A stretch of 35,773 nt of DNA from Novosphingobium sp. (lineage in GTDB: Bacteria > Pseudomonadota > Alphaproteobacteria > Sphingomonadales > Sphingomonadaceae), in assembly GCA_004211435.1 (NCBI GenBank), contig SECS01000022.1:1-35773 (forward strand), written 5' to 3'. The position numbers and the translations under genes are program-made. Below are positions 8,808 through 16,246 of the stretch, piece after piece. The notes beneath the pieces were generated by a model, which ran no database searches, was not told where the DNA came from, and worked only from the letters and a program-made list of their open reading frames with translations. Position 1 is the stretch's first letter, and every line of letters begins with the position of its first letter.

Positions 8808-10339
8808 GCGAAAAGGCCGTGAACGAACCAGTCGGGATGCTCGACTTCGAGCTCTTGGAGGCCATGGCGGAACAGCCAGAAGCGGTGGCCCATCTCGTCT
8901 TCGACTCGGTAATAGTCGCGCGTCCGGCCGGGATTGCCCACATGGCCGTCGTGGCGGCGCCACCACTCACTGGCGATGCGTTCTGGACCTTCGTGGCGGA
9001 AGACCCGGTGCGGCCGGCCCTTCCAGACAAACAGGGCGGGGTGCCCGTCAGGCAGGGAGGCTGTCACCCGCACCCGCTGCGGCGGATCGAGGAGGACCAG
9101 TGGACGCAGCGGTGGATCGCCTTCATCGCTTTCGAGCCAGGTCGATGGGCTGGGCTTGCTGCGCAGGGAGTGCAGGTTCCCAGCGCGTTCGGGCACATGG
9201 CTGTTGCCCGCGATGAAGCGCAGCACGCGCGCCGGGCCGTGACGCACCGCGAGGCGATCGAGCAGCGGGCCTATGTCGTCGGCGGCTCGCCGCTCGGTCT
9301 CAAGCGTGTGCTGACGGTCGGGCAGGACCTCGGCATGGACCACCAGCAGGTCCACGCTGTCGTAGCCGAAGCCAGGGTCGAGTGGGTCGGCCAGGCTGTC
9401 GATCCGCTCCCGGAGCAGGCGCAGCACCAGCGCGGGATCGCGTGTCGGCGTGCCGGTCTCGACTTCGAGCCGGGCGATATGGCCGTCGCTGCGATGGAGG
9501 CGCACGCGAAAGGCGCGGCCGCCTTCGCCGCGTGTGCGGAGTTCTTCGCCCGTGCGTTCGAGCAGGTGCTCGATAACCTCGAGTACGTCGTCGGTGCGGC
9601 CGATCGGCTCGGCAAAGCGCTGCTCGGCGAAAACCTTCTCGCGCCGATGCTGGGCGACGATGTGCCCGTCTTCCTCGCCTAGTAGCCGGGCGAGTCGTGT
9701 GATCGTGGCCATGCCGAAGCGCGCGGCAAGCACGGTGCGCGGCACTTGGGCGAGATCGCCGATCCGGCGAAAGCCGGCGCGCGTGAGCGCGTGGAAGGTC
9801 TCGGGCTCGGCATCGAGCGCGGCGAGGGGCAGCCGCTCAACAGCCTCGCCGCCGTATCGAGCGAGGGCGCGTGCCGCTTGCGGCGTCTTGGCCAGGCCCG
9901 CGCGGATGGTCAGCCGCTCGGCCGCCATCCGCGCGAGCAGGTGATCGCGCAGGCCCGCCTCGCCACCATGGAGGTGCGCGCATCCGGTTACGTCAAGGAG
10001 CAGGCCCTGCGGCGGGTCGCACTGCACCGAGGGCGTATAGTCGCCGCACAGTCCGGAAAATCGCGTCAACAGCGCGGCATCGGCGAGCGGATCGTGCGGG
10101 AATGCGGCAAGGTGGGGCACGCAGCCCCGCGCGTCGGCCAGCGCCTGGCCGACTTCCAGCTTCAGACTAAAGGCTTCGGGATTGAGCGCCGCGATGCGCA
10201 GAGCCCCGCGCTGCTTCTCGATCAGCGCGAAGGCGCGGTCAGCCGGCGCCTTGCCGCAGGCGATCATCCGTTCCGTCGGCAACCAGGGCAGGAACAGCGC
10301 TAGATAGCGGCGTTCTCTGGCGAAAAGAGACTTGGTCAC
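8804..10339 (-). CDS. imuB: ImuB, catalytically inactive Y-family polymerase-like protein
   Basis: ImuB is a Y-family-like protein that recruits ImuA and DnaE2 to the beta clamp at stalled forks. The 511-residue product begins with the ImuB hallmark RRYLALFLPWLPTERM, in place of the acidic catalytic motif of active Y-family polymerases. Further on it shows CGDYTPSVQ, LLLDVTGCAHLHGGE and a helix-hairpin-helix-like region around FRRIGDLAQVPRTVLAARFG. The C terminus contains YYRVEDEMGHRFWLFR, typical of the family. The start is GTG at 10339 with GGAG 7 nt upstream; no later start precedes the conserved N terminus. It therefore overlaps imuA by 101 bp and dnaE2 by 4 bp. I see no clear consensus clamp-binding motif; RQHTLET may be a degenerate one. 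Confidence 0.94.
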   Translation of the reverse strand: MTKSLFARERRYLALFLPWLPTERMIACGKAPADRAFALIEKQRGALRIAALNPEAFSLKLEVGQALADARGCVPHLAAFPHDPLADAALLTRFSGLCGDYTPSVQCDPPQGLLLDVTGCAHLHGGEAGLRDHLLARMAAERLTIRAGLAKTPQAARALARYGGEAVERLPLAALDAEPETFHALTRAGFRRIGDLAQVPRTVLAARFGMATITRLARLLGEEDGHIVAQHRREKVFAEQRFAEPIGRTDDVLEVIEHLLERTGEELRTRGEGGRAFRVRLHRSDGHIARLEVETGTPTRDPALVLRLLRERIDSLADPLDPGFGYDSVDLLVVHAEVLPDRQHTLETERRAADDIGPLLDRLAVRHGPARVLRFIAGNSHVPERAGNLHSLRSKPSPSTWLESDEGDPPLRPLVLLDPPQRVRVTASLPDGHPALFVWKGRPHRVFRHEGPERIASEWWRRHDGHVGNPGRTRDYYRVEDEMGHRFWLFRHGLQELEVEHPDWFVHGLFA

Positions 10340-10991
10340 GGTTCCACTCCAGGGTGATCGAAAGCCCTTCGCCGCCGCCGCGGCGGCGAAGCAGGGTGAG
10401 CGCGAAAGTCGGATGGCCGGGGGCATCGGCCGGCAGCGGCTGCGAGGGTGCGGCTGCGACTTGCCAGCGGGTGTGTGCGGCGCTGGGCACGGGCGGCGCT
10501 TGCGAGCGCGCGAGCAGGACCATCGTCGCGCTGGCGGCCCCCGCCAGTGCCAGCCGCCGCGTCGCGGTGAGATCGAGCAGCGGTTGGCGACCGTGCAATT
10601 CGAGCAGGACGACCGCCGCCGCGCCGTCGCGTACGCAGTCGAGCCCCGCGCGCAGCAGCGCCTTGCCGTCCTGCAGCATCAGCAGGGTCACGGCGTCGGG
10701 ATCGAGCCCGAGTTCGACGAGGCCGGGGCCATAGGGGCGGCCCACCGCGTCGTCCTGTCGTGCCCAGATCAGTGGGCGGCCGTCGAGATCCTGGCGCAGC
10801 CGCGCGACGAGAAGGGCGAAGCCGAGCGCGGCGACGCTGTCGATCCTGTCGGCGGCGTGGAATTCGTGCAGACCATCGGCCCGCAGGCCCCCCGCGAGCA
10901 CCTGGTCGAGCCAGGCTTCGCCTAGCGGCACCAGCCCCATGGGCTGTGGGGCCGCCGGCAACGCGACAGGCAGGGGCGAATCGACTCGCAT
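10239..10991 (-). CDS. imuA: ImuA, RecA-like mutasome accessory protein
   Basis: The 250-residue product matches ImuA, a RecA/SulA-related protein needed with ImuB and DnaE2 for damage-induced mutagenesis. Visible features are GLHEFHAAD, LGFALLVARL, RPLIWARQDD, YGPGLVELGLDPDAV and the C-terminal block LSITLEWNRDQ. There is no convincing Walker A motif. It heads the imuA-imuB-dnaE2 operon. ATG at 10991 lies only 3 bp from the LexA box and near the predicted transcription start, so the mRNA may be leaderless. The last 33 codons overlap imuB in another frame, which is longer than usual for coupled genes. Confidence 0.9.
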   Translation of the reverse strand: MRVDSPLPVALPAAPQPMGLVPLGEAWLDQVLAGGLRADGLHEFHAADRIDSVAALGFALLVARLRQDLDGRPLIWARQDDAVGRPYGPGLVELGLDPDAVTLLMLQDGKALLRAGLDCVRDGAAAVVLLELHGRQPLLDLTATRRLALAGAASATMVLLARSQAPPVPSAAHTRWQVAAAPSQPLPADAPGHPTFALTLLRRRGGGEGLSITLEWNRDQVSFRQRTPLSSAVPALVADGTDDRLRQGAG

Positions 10992-10993
10992 GT

Positions 10994-11008
10994 GTTCATG
11001 ATATGTTC
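10994..11008 (-). promoter_or_regulatory. LexA box (SOS operator) of imuA-imuB-dnaE2
   Basis: The plus strand reads GTTC-ATGATAT-GTTC, an exact match to the GTTC-N7-GTTC direct repeat bound by alphaproteobacterial LexA (GAAC-N7-GAAC read with the operon). It overlaps the predicted -10 hexamer of imuA and ends 3 bp before the start codon, so LexA bound here would block RNA polymerase directly. SOS control of this operon is known in other alphaproteobacteria; occupancy here is inferred. Confidence 0.9.
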
Positions 11009-11026
11009 TTTTTGTGTGGGAGTCAG
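10998..11026 (-). promoter_or_regulatory. Predicted sigma-70-type promoter of imuA
   Basis: Read on the minus strand, CTGACT (11026-11021) and TATCAT (11003-10998) form -35 and -10 hexamers with 17-bp spacing. A start about 7 bp downstream of the -10 would fall on the A of the imuA ATG. The overlap with the LexA box supports the call. The -35 has one clear mismatch to TTGACA. Confidence 0.55.
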
Positions 11027-11065
11027 CAGGAAGCCGGCCTTGCCAGTTGTTGGATCAAAGAAGGA

Positions 11066-11410
11066 TCAGAACGCCGCGTCCCATTCCGCTTCCTTGAAGC
11101 CCACCAGCAGGCCCCCCGGATGTTCGACCACCGGGCGCTTGATCGCGCTGGGGTTGGCTTCCATCACGCGCACCGCCTTGGCAGCGTCGAGTCCTTCCTT
11201 GTCGGCCTCGGGCAGCTTCTTGAAGGTCGTGCCCGCGCGATTGAGCACCTTCTCCCAGCCGGCCTTCGCGACCCATTCGGTCAGCTTTGCCGGATCGGTG
11301 CCCTGCTTCTTGTAGTCGTGGAAGGTGTAGGCGATTCCCTTGGTCTCAAGCCAGGTCCGCGCCTTCTTGACCGTGTCGCAATTGGGAATGCCGTAGAGGG
11401 TGACGCTCAT
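11066..11410 (-). CDS. ArsC/Spx-family thioredoxin-fold protein (YffB-like)
   Basis: A 114-residue member of the ArsC/Spx family. It opens with VTLYGIPNCDTVKKARTWL, the thioredoxin-fold strand and single active cysteine of the YffB/Spx-like branch, and ends with IKRPVVEHPGGLLVGFKEAEW, the family's typical RP-containing C terminus. YffB-like proteins are glutathione-dependent reductases of uncertain substrate; nothing nearby suggests arsenic resistance. Its ATG shares one base with the stop of the upstream ABM-domain gene (TGATG), so the two are probably co-translated. Confidence 0.9.
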   Translation of the reverse strand: MSVTLYGIPNCDTVKKARTWLETKGIAYTFHDYKKQGTDPAKLTEWVAKAGWEKVLNRAGTTFKKLPEADKEGLDAAKAVRVMEANPSAIKRPVVEHPGGLLVGFKEAEWDAAF

Positions 11411-11718
11411 CAGTCGGGTCTTTCGAAACGCCGGATGCGCGGGTCATCGCAGGCGAACAGAGTGAAGTCGTGATAGTATTCTGCGCGGCCGCGCTGCTGG
11501 ATCGCCGCGTGGTCGGGATGGCTGCCCCAGGCATGCATCGCCGCCTCGCTCGACCATTCGGAGATCGCGACAACCTCGCCATCGTCAGCGGTATAGCTCT
11601 TGAAACTCAGAAATCCGGGCTGTGCGCGTGCCAGTGTTTCCATGCGGGCGGCGTCGGCGCCATAGGCTTGGGCGTCGATTTCGGCACGCTTGCGATTGCG
11701 GAAGACGACGAGGAACAT
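11410..11718 (-). CDS. Antibiotic biosynthesis monooxygenase (ABM)-domain protein
   Basis: A 102-residue single-domain protein of the dimeric alpha/beta-barrel ABM superfamily. Features include [10 protein letters not shown] at the N terminus, [13 protein letters not shown] in the middle, [19 protein letters not shown] and [11 protein letters not shown]. Members are often heme- or quinone-related monooxygenases or have unknown roles. I chose ATG at 11718 because TAGGAG lies 8 nt upstream; a GTG three codons earlier is possible. It is divergent from aroC across about 74 bp and overlaps the ArsC-like gene by one base. Confidence 0.85.
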   Translation of the reverse strand: MFLVVFRNRKRAEIDAQAYGADAARMETLARAQPGFLSFKSYTADDGEVVAISEWSSEAAMHAWGSHPDHAAIQQRGRAEYYHDFTLFACDDPRIRRFERPD

Positions 11719-11792
11719 GGACGCCACTCCTAGCGACTCGTCCCGCGCCGGGGGAGTGGACTTTTTGCGCCATCCACGACAAAGCGCGGGGC

Positions 11793-12863
11793 ATGAGCGT
11801 CAACAGCTTCGGCCGTCTTTTCCGTTTCACCACCTGGGGCGAAAGCCACGGGCCGGCGCTGGGCGCCGTGGTCGACGGGTGCCCGCCGGGCCTGGCCATC
11901 AGCGAGGCCGACCTGCAGCCGTTCCTCGATGCGCGCCGCCCGGGCCAGTCCAAGTTCACCACGCAGCGGCAGGAGCCCGACGCGGTGAAGATCCTGTCGG
12001 GCGTGTTCGAAGGCAAGACCACCGGCACGCCCATCAGCCTGATGATCGAGAACGTGGACCAGCGTTCGAAGGACTATTCCGAAGTCGCGCTCGCCTATCG
12101 CCCCGGCCACGCCGACTACGCCTATGACGCCAAGTACGGCTTCCGCGACTATCGCGGCGGTGGGCGCTCTTCGGCGCGCGAGACCGCAGCACGGGTCGCC
12201 GCGGGCGGCGTCGCGCGGCTGGTGATCCCCGAGGTCACGATCCTGGCCTATGTCACCGAAATTGGCGGCGACGCGATCGACCGGGCGAACTTCGATCCTG
12301 CCGAGATCGCCAACAACCCGTTCTTCTGCCCCGACGCAGAAGCCGCCAAGCGCTGGGAGAAGCTGGTCGACGACGCGCGGCTCGCCGGTTCCTCGCTCGG
12401 CGCCGTGGTCGAATGCGTCGCCGAGGGCGTGCCCGCGGGCTGGGGGGCGCCACTCTACGGCAAGCTCGATGCCGATCTCGCCTCGGGCATGATGAGCATC
12501 AACGCGGTCAAGGGCATCGAGATCGGCGATGGCTTCGCCGCGGCGCGCCTGACCGGCGAGCAGAACGCCGATCCGATGCGGCCAGGCAATGGTGGGCCGC
12601 GCTTCCTGGCCAACCACGCGGGCGGCATCGCCGGAGGCATCTCGACCGGGCAGCCGGTCGTCCTGCGCGTGGCCTTCAAGCCGACCTCGTCTATCCTCAC
12701 CCCGGTCGAGACGATCACGCGCGAGGGTGAGGCTTCGGAAATCCGCACCAAGGGTCGCCACGATCCCTGCGTCGGTATCCGCGGTGCGCCGGTGGTCGAG
12801 GCGATGATGGCGCTGGTCCTGGCCGACCACAAGCTGCTGCACCGCGGGCAGGTCGGCGCCTGA
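11793..12863 (+). CDS. aroC: Chorismate synthase
   Basis: Catalyses the last step of the shikimate pathway, converting 5-enolpyruvylshikimate-3-phosphate to chorismate with reduced FMN. The 356-residue product has all three signatures: [18 protein letters not shown] near the N terminus, [17 protein letters not shown] in the centre, and [18 protein letters not shown] near the C terminus. ATG at 11793 gives the canonical [11 protein letters not shown] start; the frame extends upstream to 11622 but that part is antisense to the ABM gene. Its TGA directly abuts the TAA of the convergent Smr gene, with no spacer. Confidence 0.97.
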   Translation: MSVNSFGRLFRFTTWGESHGPALGAVVDGCPPGLAISEADLQPFLDARRPGQSKFTTQRQEPDAVKILSGVFEGKTTGTPISLMIENVDQRSKDYSEVALAYRPGHADYAYDAKYGFRDYRGGGRSSARETAARVAAGGVARLVIPEVTILAYVTEIGGDAIDRANFDPAEIANNPFFCPDAEAAKRWEKLVDDARLAGSSLGAVVECVAEGVPAGWGAPLYGKLDADLASGMMSINAVKGIEIGDGFAAARLTGEQNADPMRPGNGGPRFLANHAGGIAGGISTGQPVVLRVAFKPTSSILTPVETITREGEASEIRTKGRHDPCVGIRGAPVVEAMMALVLADHKLLHRGQVGA

Positions 12864-13460
12864 TTAGCGCGGTCGTTTGAGCACGATGTAGACCGCACCC
12901 GCGCCGCCGTGGCGCGGATGGGCGGGGCGGATCGCAGCGATCTTGCTCGCGTGCGGGCCGATCGCCAGCCAGTCCATGAACTTGCGACGGATCACGCCGC
13001 GGCTGCGGCGATCCTCGCTCGGCCGTTCGCGGCCGGTGATCAGCAGCACCACGCGCGCGCCCTGCTGCAAGGCCAGGGTCAGCCCGTGTTCAAGCCGGGC
13101 ATGCGCGGCGTCGAGCGTGGCGCCGTGGAGATCGAGCGTGAAATCGGGCGCGACGACGCCGCGCGCGAGGCGCCGGTCCCAGCCAGCGTCGAGGCCGTGG
13201 CGGTCGAGCGTGGCGGGGGCAGGGCGGGCCTTGATATCCTCCCCGGCACGAGGAGAGGGAACTGCCGCAGGCTGGGTAAAGGGCGCGATGGGTTTGACGC
13301 GTTTTCGCGGTGGCGGTGGGGCTGAAGGCACCGGCTCATCCGCTACGCCCCCTTCTGAGCCTGTCGAAGGGCGGGGAGGATGGAAGCGTTCCACCGTCTG
13401 CGCGACTTTCGCCCAGAGCGCCGCCTCCTCGGCGGTCAGCTTGCGGCCGGGCCGGCGCAT
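12864..13460 (-). CDS. Smr-domain protein
   Basis: A 198-residue protein with a C-terminal Smr domain (about 105-198). It shows LDLHGATLDAAH (109-120), VVLLITGRER (137-146) and the closing block HPRHGGAGAVYIVLKR. Smr domains are nucleic-acid nucleases or binding modules, implicated in MutS2 function and ribosome rescue. The N-terminal 30 residues (RKLTAEEAALWAKVAQTVER) are typical of proteobacterial stand-alone Smr proteins. The linker between (about 28-100) is proline-rich, and two of its segments coincide with intergenic-type repeats. ATG at 13460 is one nucleotide after the mltA stop, so it is likely the third gene of a Tim44-mltA-smr operon. Confidence 0.9.
   Translation of the reverse strand: MRRPGRKLTAEEAALWAKVAQTVERFHPPRPSTGSEGGVADEPVPSAPPPPRKRVKPIAPFTQPAAVPSPRAGEDIKARPAPATLDRHGLDAGWDRRLARGVVAPDFTLDLHGATLDAAHARLEHGLTLALQQGARVVLLITGRERPSEDRRSRGVIRRKFMDWLAIGPHASKIAAIRPAHPRHGGAGAVYIVLKRPR
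13237..13260. repeat. Short GC-rich repeat-like element inside the Smr gene
   Basis: A TCCTC...GAGGA inverted repeat (TCCTC 13237-13241, GAGGA 13250-13254) with a CCCCGGCAC-type core. It resembles short dispersed repeats I associate with sphingomonad intergenic regions. Here it lies in coding sequence, giving Smr residues around PSPRAGEDI. The assignment rests on memory of similar repeats, as no second copy was seen in this window. Confidence 0.4.
13356..13370. repeat. CTTCGACAGGCTCAG-type repeat inside the Smr gene
   Basis: TGAGCCTGTCGAAGG on the plus strand is the reverse complement of CCTTCGACAGGCTCA, found again at 16155-16169. Within the Smr gene it encodes the PSTGSEG stretch (about residues 31-37). 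Copies of this element are usually intergenic, so a coding copy suggests insertion into a tolerant linker. Confidence 0.75.
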
Positions 13461-13461
13461 G

Positions 13462-14697
13462 TCAGCGCGCGCCGAGGCGCGTCAGCGTGCCTTTCGGCAG
13501 CAGCAGCAGCGCACGGCCGCGCGCACTCATGCCGCCGGCGGTGGCGCGGGCTCCGGGGCCGGCGCCCCAGAAGGTGTCGACGCGGTTGGCGCCCTTGATC
13601 GCGCCGCCGGTGTCCTGGGCCACCCACAGGCCATTCGCTTCGCGATTGTCCATACCCGAGAGGAACAGCGGCGCGCCAAGCGGCACGAACAGCGGATCGG
13701 CCGCCGCGCTCGACCGGGCGCGCACCACGACGCCCAGCGCGCCGACCGGGCCGTCGGCGCTGATCTCGCGGAAGAAGACGAAGGATTCGTTGGCGCGCAG
13801 CATCGCCCGGCCGTCCTCGGGCCGATCGCGCAGGAATTTCTGGATGCCCTGGAGCGAGCCCGAATATTGCCCCGGGCCCGAGCCGATCAGCCCACGCTCG
13901 CGCATGATCGAGCCGATCAGCTTGGACGAGCGGCCGTTCTGCGCGGCATAGCCGATGTGCATCACGCTGCCGTCGGGGCCGACGAGCTTGCCCGAGCCCT
14001 GGACCTGGAGGAAGTAGAACTCGACCGGATCGGCGGCCCAACCGATCTCGAGCCCGCGGCCGGCCAGCGCCCCGTCCTCGATCTCGCCACGGTTGTAGTA
14101 GAGCGAGAAGCGTCCGTTCTCGTCATAGCGACCGAGCGGCTGGCGGCCGTCGGGCAGTGGTGTGGCATCGCCGGGCCGCGCACGCACGAGGTCGGTGGGG
14201 GCGGCATAGATCGGCACGTCGTAGCCCGGCTGGCGGACCCGCACGCCGGCGATCTCGGGCTCGTAGTAGCCGGTGGCGAAAGCCGCGCCGTCGCCGATCC
14301 GCGCGGTCTCGAGATAGCGTGCGAAGAAACCGCGCGCGTCGGCTGAGAACCAGCTCGCGGCGGCGTCACAGGCGCTTTTCCAGTCGGCGCCGCGGGTCAG
14401 GCCGCTGGCATCGGTGCGCCGCTGCAGGCTGGGGCAAGAGACGCGAAAGGCGGCGAGAGCTTCGGCCGCATCGCTCGCGCCGATGTCGAGGCTGTCGATC
14501 GCTGGCCCGCGCGCCACCCCAGCGGAGACGGCGTTGTTGGGCAGGACGATCGGCGGCTGGGTGGCGGGACCCGAGATAGGCGGACGTGACACGGGCGGAA
14601 GCGGTCTGGGACCGTGGGCAGGGGGAATGACGCGTCCGCAAGCGGCGAGGAAAACGAGCAGCGCGAGGGCCGCGTATCTGCGCAAGCCCCCCGCCAC
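13462..14697 (-). CDS. mltA: Membrane-bound lytic murein transglycosylase A
   Basis: A 411-residue outer-membrane lipoprotein that cleaves the MurNAc-GlcNAc bond of peptidoglycan, forming 1,6-anhydro ends. A signal peptide with lipobox LAAC (cysteine near residue 20) is visible at the N terminus. The MltA barrel domain carries ATGYYEPEIAGVR, FYFLQVQGSGKL, YAAQNGRSS and the 3D domain AQDTGGAIKG followed by RVDTFWGAG, which holds the conserved aspartates. The start is GTG at 14697, which places the signal peptide directly at the N terminus. It lies 6 nt after the Tim44-like gene and 1 nt before smr. Confidence 0.93.
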   Translation of the reverse strand: MAGGLRRYAALALLVFLAACGRVIPPAHGPRPLPPVSRPPISGPATQPPIVLPNNAVSAGVARGPAIDSLDIGASDAAEALAAFRVSCPSLQRRTDASGLTRGADWKSACDAAASWFSADARGFFARYLETARIGDGAAFATGYYEPEIAGVRVRQPGYDVPIYAAPTDLVRARPGDATPLPDGRQPLGRYDENGRFSLYYNRGEIEDGALAGRGLEIGWAADPVEFYFLQVQGSGKLVGPDGSVMHIGYAAQNGRSSKLIGSIMRERGLIGSGPGQYSGSLQGIQKFLRDRPEDGRAMLRANESFVFFREISADGPVGALGVVVRARSSAAADPLFVPLGAPLFLSGMDNREANGLWVAQDTGGAIKGANRVDTFWGAGPGARATAGGMSARGRALLLLPKGTLTRLGAR

Positions 14698-14703
14698 GAG
14701 ATT

Positions 14704-15384
14704 TCAGCCTTCGTCGGTCTCGTCGAGCAGCCAGTCCGGATCGGACGAGGCAACGTTGCGGCTGAAGGTCCAGATGTCGATCGTCTCGATCGCGTCGTCG
14801 AGCGAGCCAGCGACGACATGCCCTTCGGCGTCGCGCGTGACGGCGGCGATGTCGGCGCGGAAGCGCACGGTGATGCGTGCGGTCTGACCGTCGAGATCGG
14901 CAGCGGAGACCACCGATTCCTCGATGCGGATCAGGCGGTTGTCGAGCGATTCGCCGGCAGCGACGCGCGCGTCGATGGCACCGGCGAAACTGGCGTAGAC
15001 GTCACGGTCGCAGAGCTGCTGGAGCTCTTCCTTGTCGCCCCGCCAGAAGGCTTCGAGGATCATGCGATAGGCGCTGCGCGATCCTTCGACGAAAGCGAAG
15101 GCATCGAAATGGCGATCGGCCGCGGCGATGGCGCGCAGGCCGCGCTCGACCGAAGCGGTCACCGTCGGCATTTCGCGCGGACGGGCCGCTGGGCTGTTCT
15201 GCTGTTGCTGCCGATCGACCGGCTGGCGCTGTGCAGGGGCGGCCGACGTACCGGCGCTGGTCTTGTTGTCGAACCGGCCGGGCACGACCTCTTCCTCGTG
15301 TTCGGCACGGCGCCCGAGCACCGAGTAGAGACGCAGCCCGAGAAAGGCTGCGATCATGGCCAGAATGACGATTTCGACAGTCAC
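14704..15384 (-). CDS. Tim44/TimA-family membrane-anchored protein
   Basis: A 226-residue protein with one N-terminal membrane segment (VEIVILAMIAAFLGLRLYSVLG), a glutamine-rich flexible stretch (about residues 55-70) and a C-terminal Tim44-like domain ending ETIDIWTFSRNVASSDPDWLLDET. The closing WTF.R...S.DP.W block is the family signature. In alphaproteobacteria, Tim44 homologues are inner-membrane proteins whose function is not settled. GTG at 15384 is preferred because the transmembrane segment starts right there and GGAAAG lies about 7 nt upstream; an in-frame ATG at 15462 would add 26 residues unlike the family. It is divergent from secB and heads the Tim44-mltA-smr run. Confidence 0.88.
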   Translation of the reverse strand: MTVEIVILAMIAAFLGLRLYSVLGRRAEHEEEVVPGRFDNKTSAGTSAAPAQRQPVDRQQQQNSPAARPREMPTVTASVERGLRAIAAADRHFDAFAFVEGSRSAYRMILEAFWRGDKEELQQLCDRDVYASFAGAIDARVAAGESLDNRLIRIEESVVSAADLDGQTARITVRFRADIAAVTRDAEGHVVAGSLDDAIETIDIWTFSRNVASSDPDWLLDETDEG

Positions 15385-15638
15385 GCCTTTGCTTTCCAAT
15401 TCTGTTGCCGCGCACGGAGCGGGCCAATCATCATAGTAGACCCAGATAGGATGGGTTGACAAATGAACAACGCACGAACCGCCAATCCGGGCGAATTTTT
15501 CGTCGGTCGGATGTCACAAACGCCACGTGCGCGCGATTCCATGCCTTTCCCGTCGGGTCAGCGCCATTGCCGCCCGCCGTGGGCGATGCTAGTCGCGCGC
15601 CAGGATTTACACCGCAAGCGTGAAGAAAGACGAAAACC
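15385..15638. other. Divergent intergenic region between Tim44-like gene and secB
   Basis: About 254 bp that must hold the start signals of both genes. A TTGACA at 15456-15461 on the plus strand and a TATGAT (15435-15430) on the minus strand are present, but neither pairs with a good partner hexamer at 16-18 bp. I see no gene or strong hairpin here. AAGAAAG about 14 nt before the secB ATG may serve as its ribosome binding site. Confidence 0.5.
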
Positions 15639-16139
15639 ATGGCCGATGATGGCAACGTGATTTCCAACCTCGATCTTGGTGGCAATGGCGAAGACACCGC
15701 ACCCGCCGCCGGCCTGATCTCGCAGTACGTCAAGGATCTCTCGGTCGAGAACCCGAATGCGCCCGACAGCTTCTCTTGGCAGGACGCGCCGCAGGTCGAC
15801 ATCCAGTTCAACATCGGCGCGCGCCCGATCAACGACGAAGTCCACGAGATCGAGATGAAGATCGTGGTCACGGCCAAGGCCGAAGCCGGCACCGCCTATA
15901 TCGTCGACCTGTCCTATTGCGCGCTGATCGGCATGCGCAACATCGATGATGCCCAGGCCCACGCCTTCACTTATGCCGAAGCGCCGCGGATCATCTTCCC
16001 CTTCGCGCGCCGCGTCCTGGCCGATGCCGTCCGCGACGCCGGCTTCCCGCCGCTGATGCTCGAGCCGATCGATTTCAACGGCCTCTACGTCCAGCAGCTT
16101 GCCGGCCAGGCCGAAGGTCAGCCGGTCGGCAACGCTTGA
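15639..16139 (+). CDS. secB: Protein-export chaperone SecB
   Basis: A cytoplasmic tetrameric chaperone that keeps preproteins unfolded and passes them to SecA. The 166-residue product matches the family throughout: QYVKDLSVENPNAP near the N terminus, PQVDIQFNIGARP, YIVDLSYCALI and the conserved FPFARRVLADAVRDAGFPPLMLEPIDF block. The N-terminal 20 residues form a short acidic, glycine-rich tail. ATG at 15639 gives the expected length. An inverted pair of dispersed repeats lies just downstream and could act as a transcript-end hairpin. Confidence 0.97.
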   Translation: MADDGNVISNLDLGGNGEDTAPAAGLISQYVKDLSVENPNAPDSFSWQDAPQVDIQFNIGARPINDEVHEIEMKIVVTAKAEAGTAYIVDLSYCALIGMRNIDDAQAHAFTYAEAPRIIFPFARRVLADAVRDAGFPPLMLEPIDFNGLYVQQLAGQAEGQPVGNA

Positions 16140-16154
16140 GGTTTGCGCCAATAT

Positions 16155-16223
16155 CCTTCGACAGGCTCAGGATGAGCGGGCGTGGGCTTTGAACCAGTCC
16201 CGCGCGTGCTGAGCTTGTCGAAG
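16155..16223. repeat. Inverted pair of CTTCGACAGGCTCAG repeats between secB and murJ
   Basis: CTTCGACAGGCTCAG (16156-16170) and CTGAGCTTGTCGAAG (16209-16223) are inverted copies with one mismatch, separated by 38 nt. They would form a 15-bp stem in RNA. A third copy of the core lies in the Smr gene at 13356-13370. Elements like this are common in sphingomonad genomes. Here the pair fills most of the 107-bp gap and may serve as a terminator or RNA-stability hairpin for secB; no T-run follows. Confidence 0.8.
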
Positions 16224-16246
16224 CATTGCCGCGCAACGCCGGCGAC

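Noticed and set aside
8808..8966. N-terminal extension of the dnaE2 frame
   Set aside because: It overlaps the conserved imuB C terminus and looks like shadow sequence; the DnaE2 family start fits GTG 8807.
11066..11410. Arsenate reductase of an arsenic-resistance operon
   Set aside because: The motif fits the YffB/Spx-like branch, and no arsR, arsB or acr3 gene lies nearby.
13356..16223. The three CTTCGACAGGCTCAG copies as a CRISPR array or insertion-sequence ends
   Set aside because: Only three scattered copies, no regular spacers, no transposase; they fit dispersed palindromic repeats.
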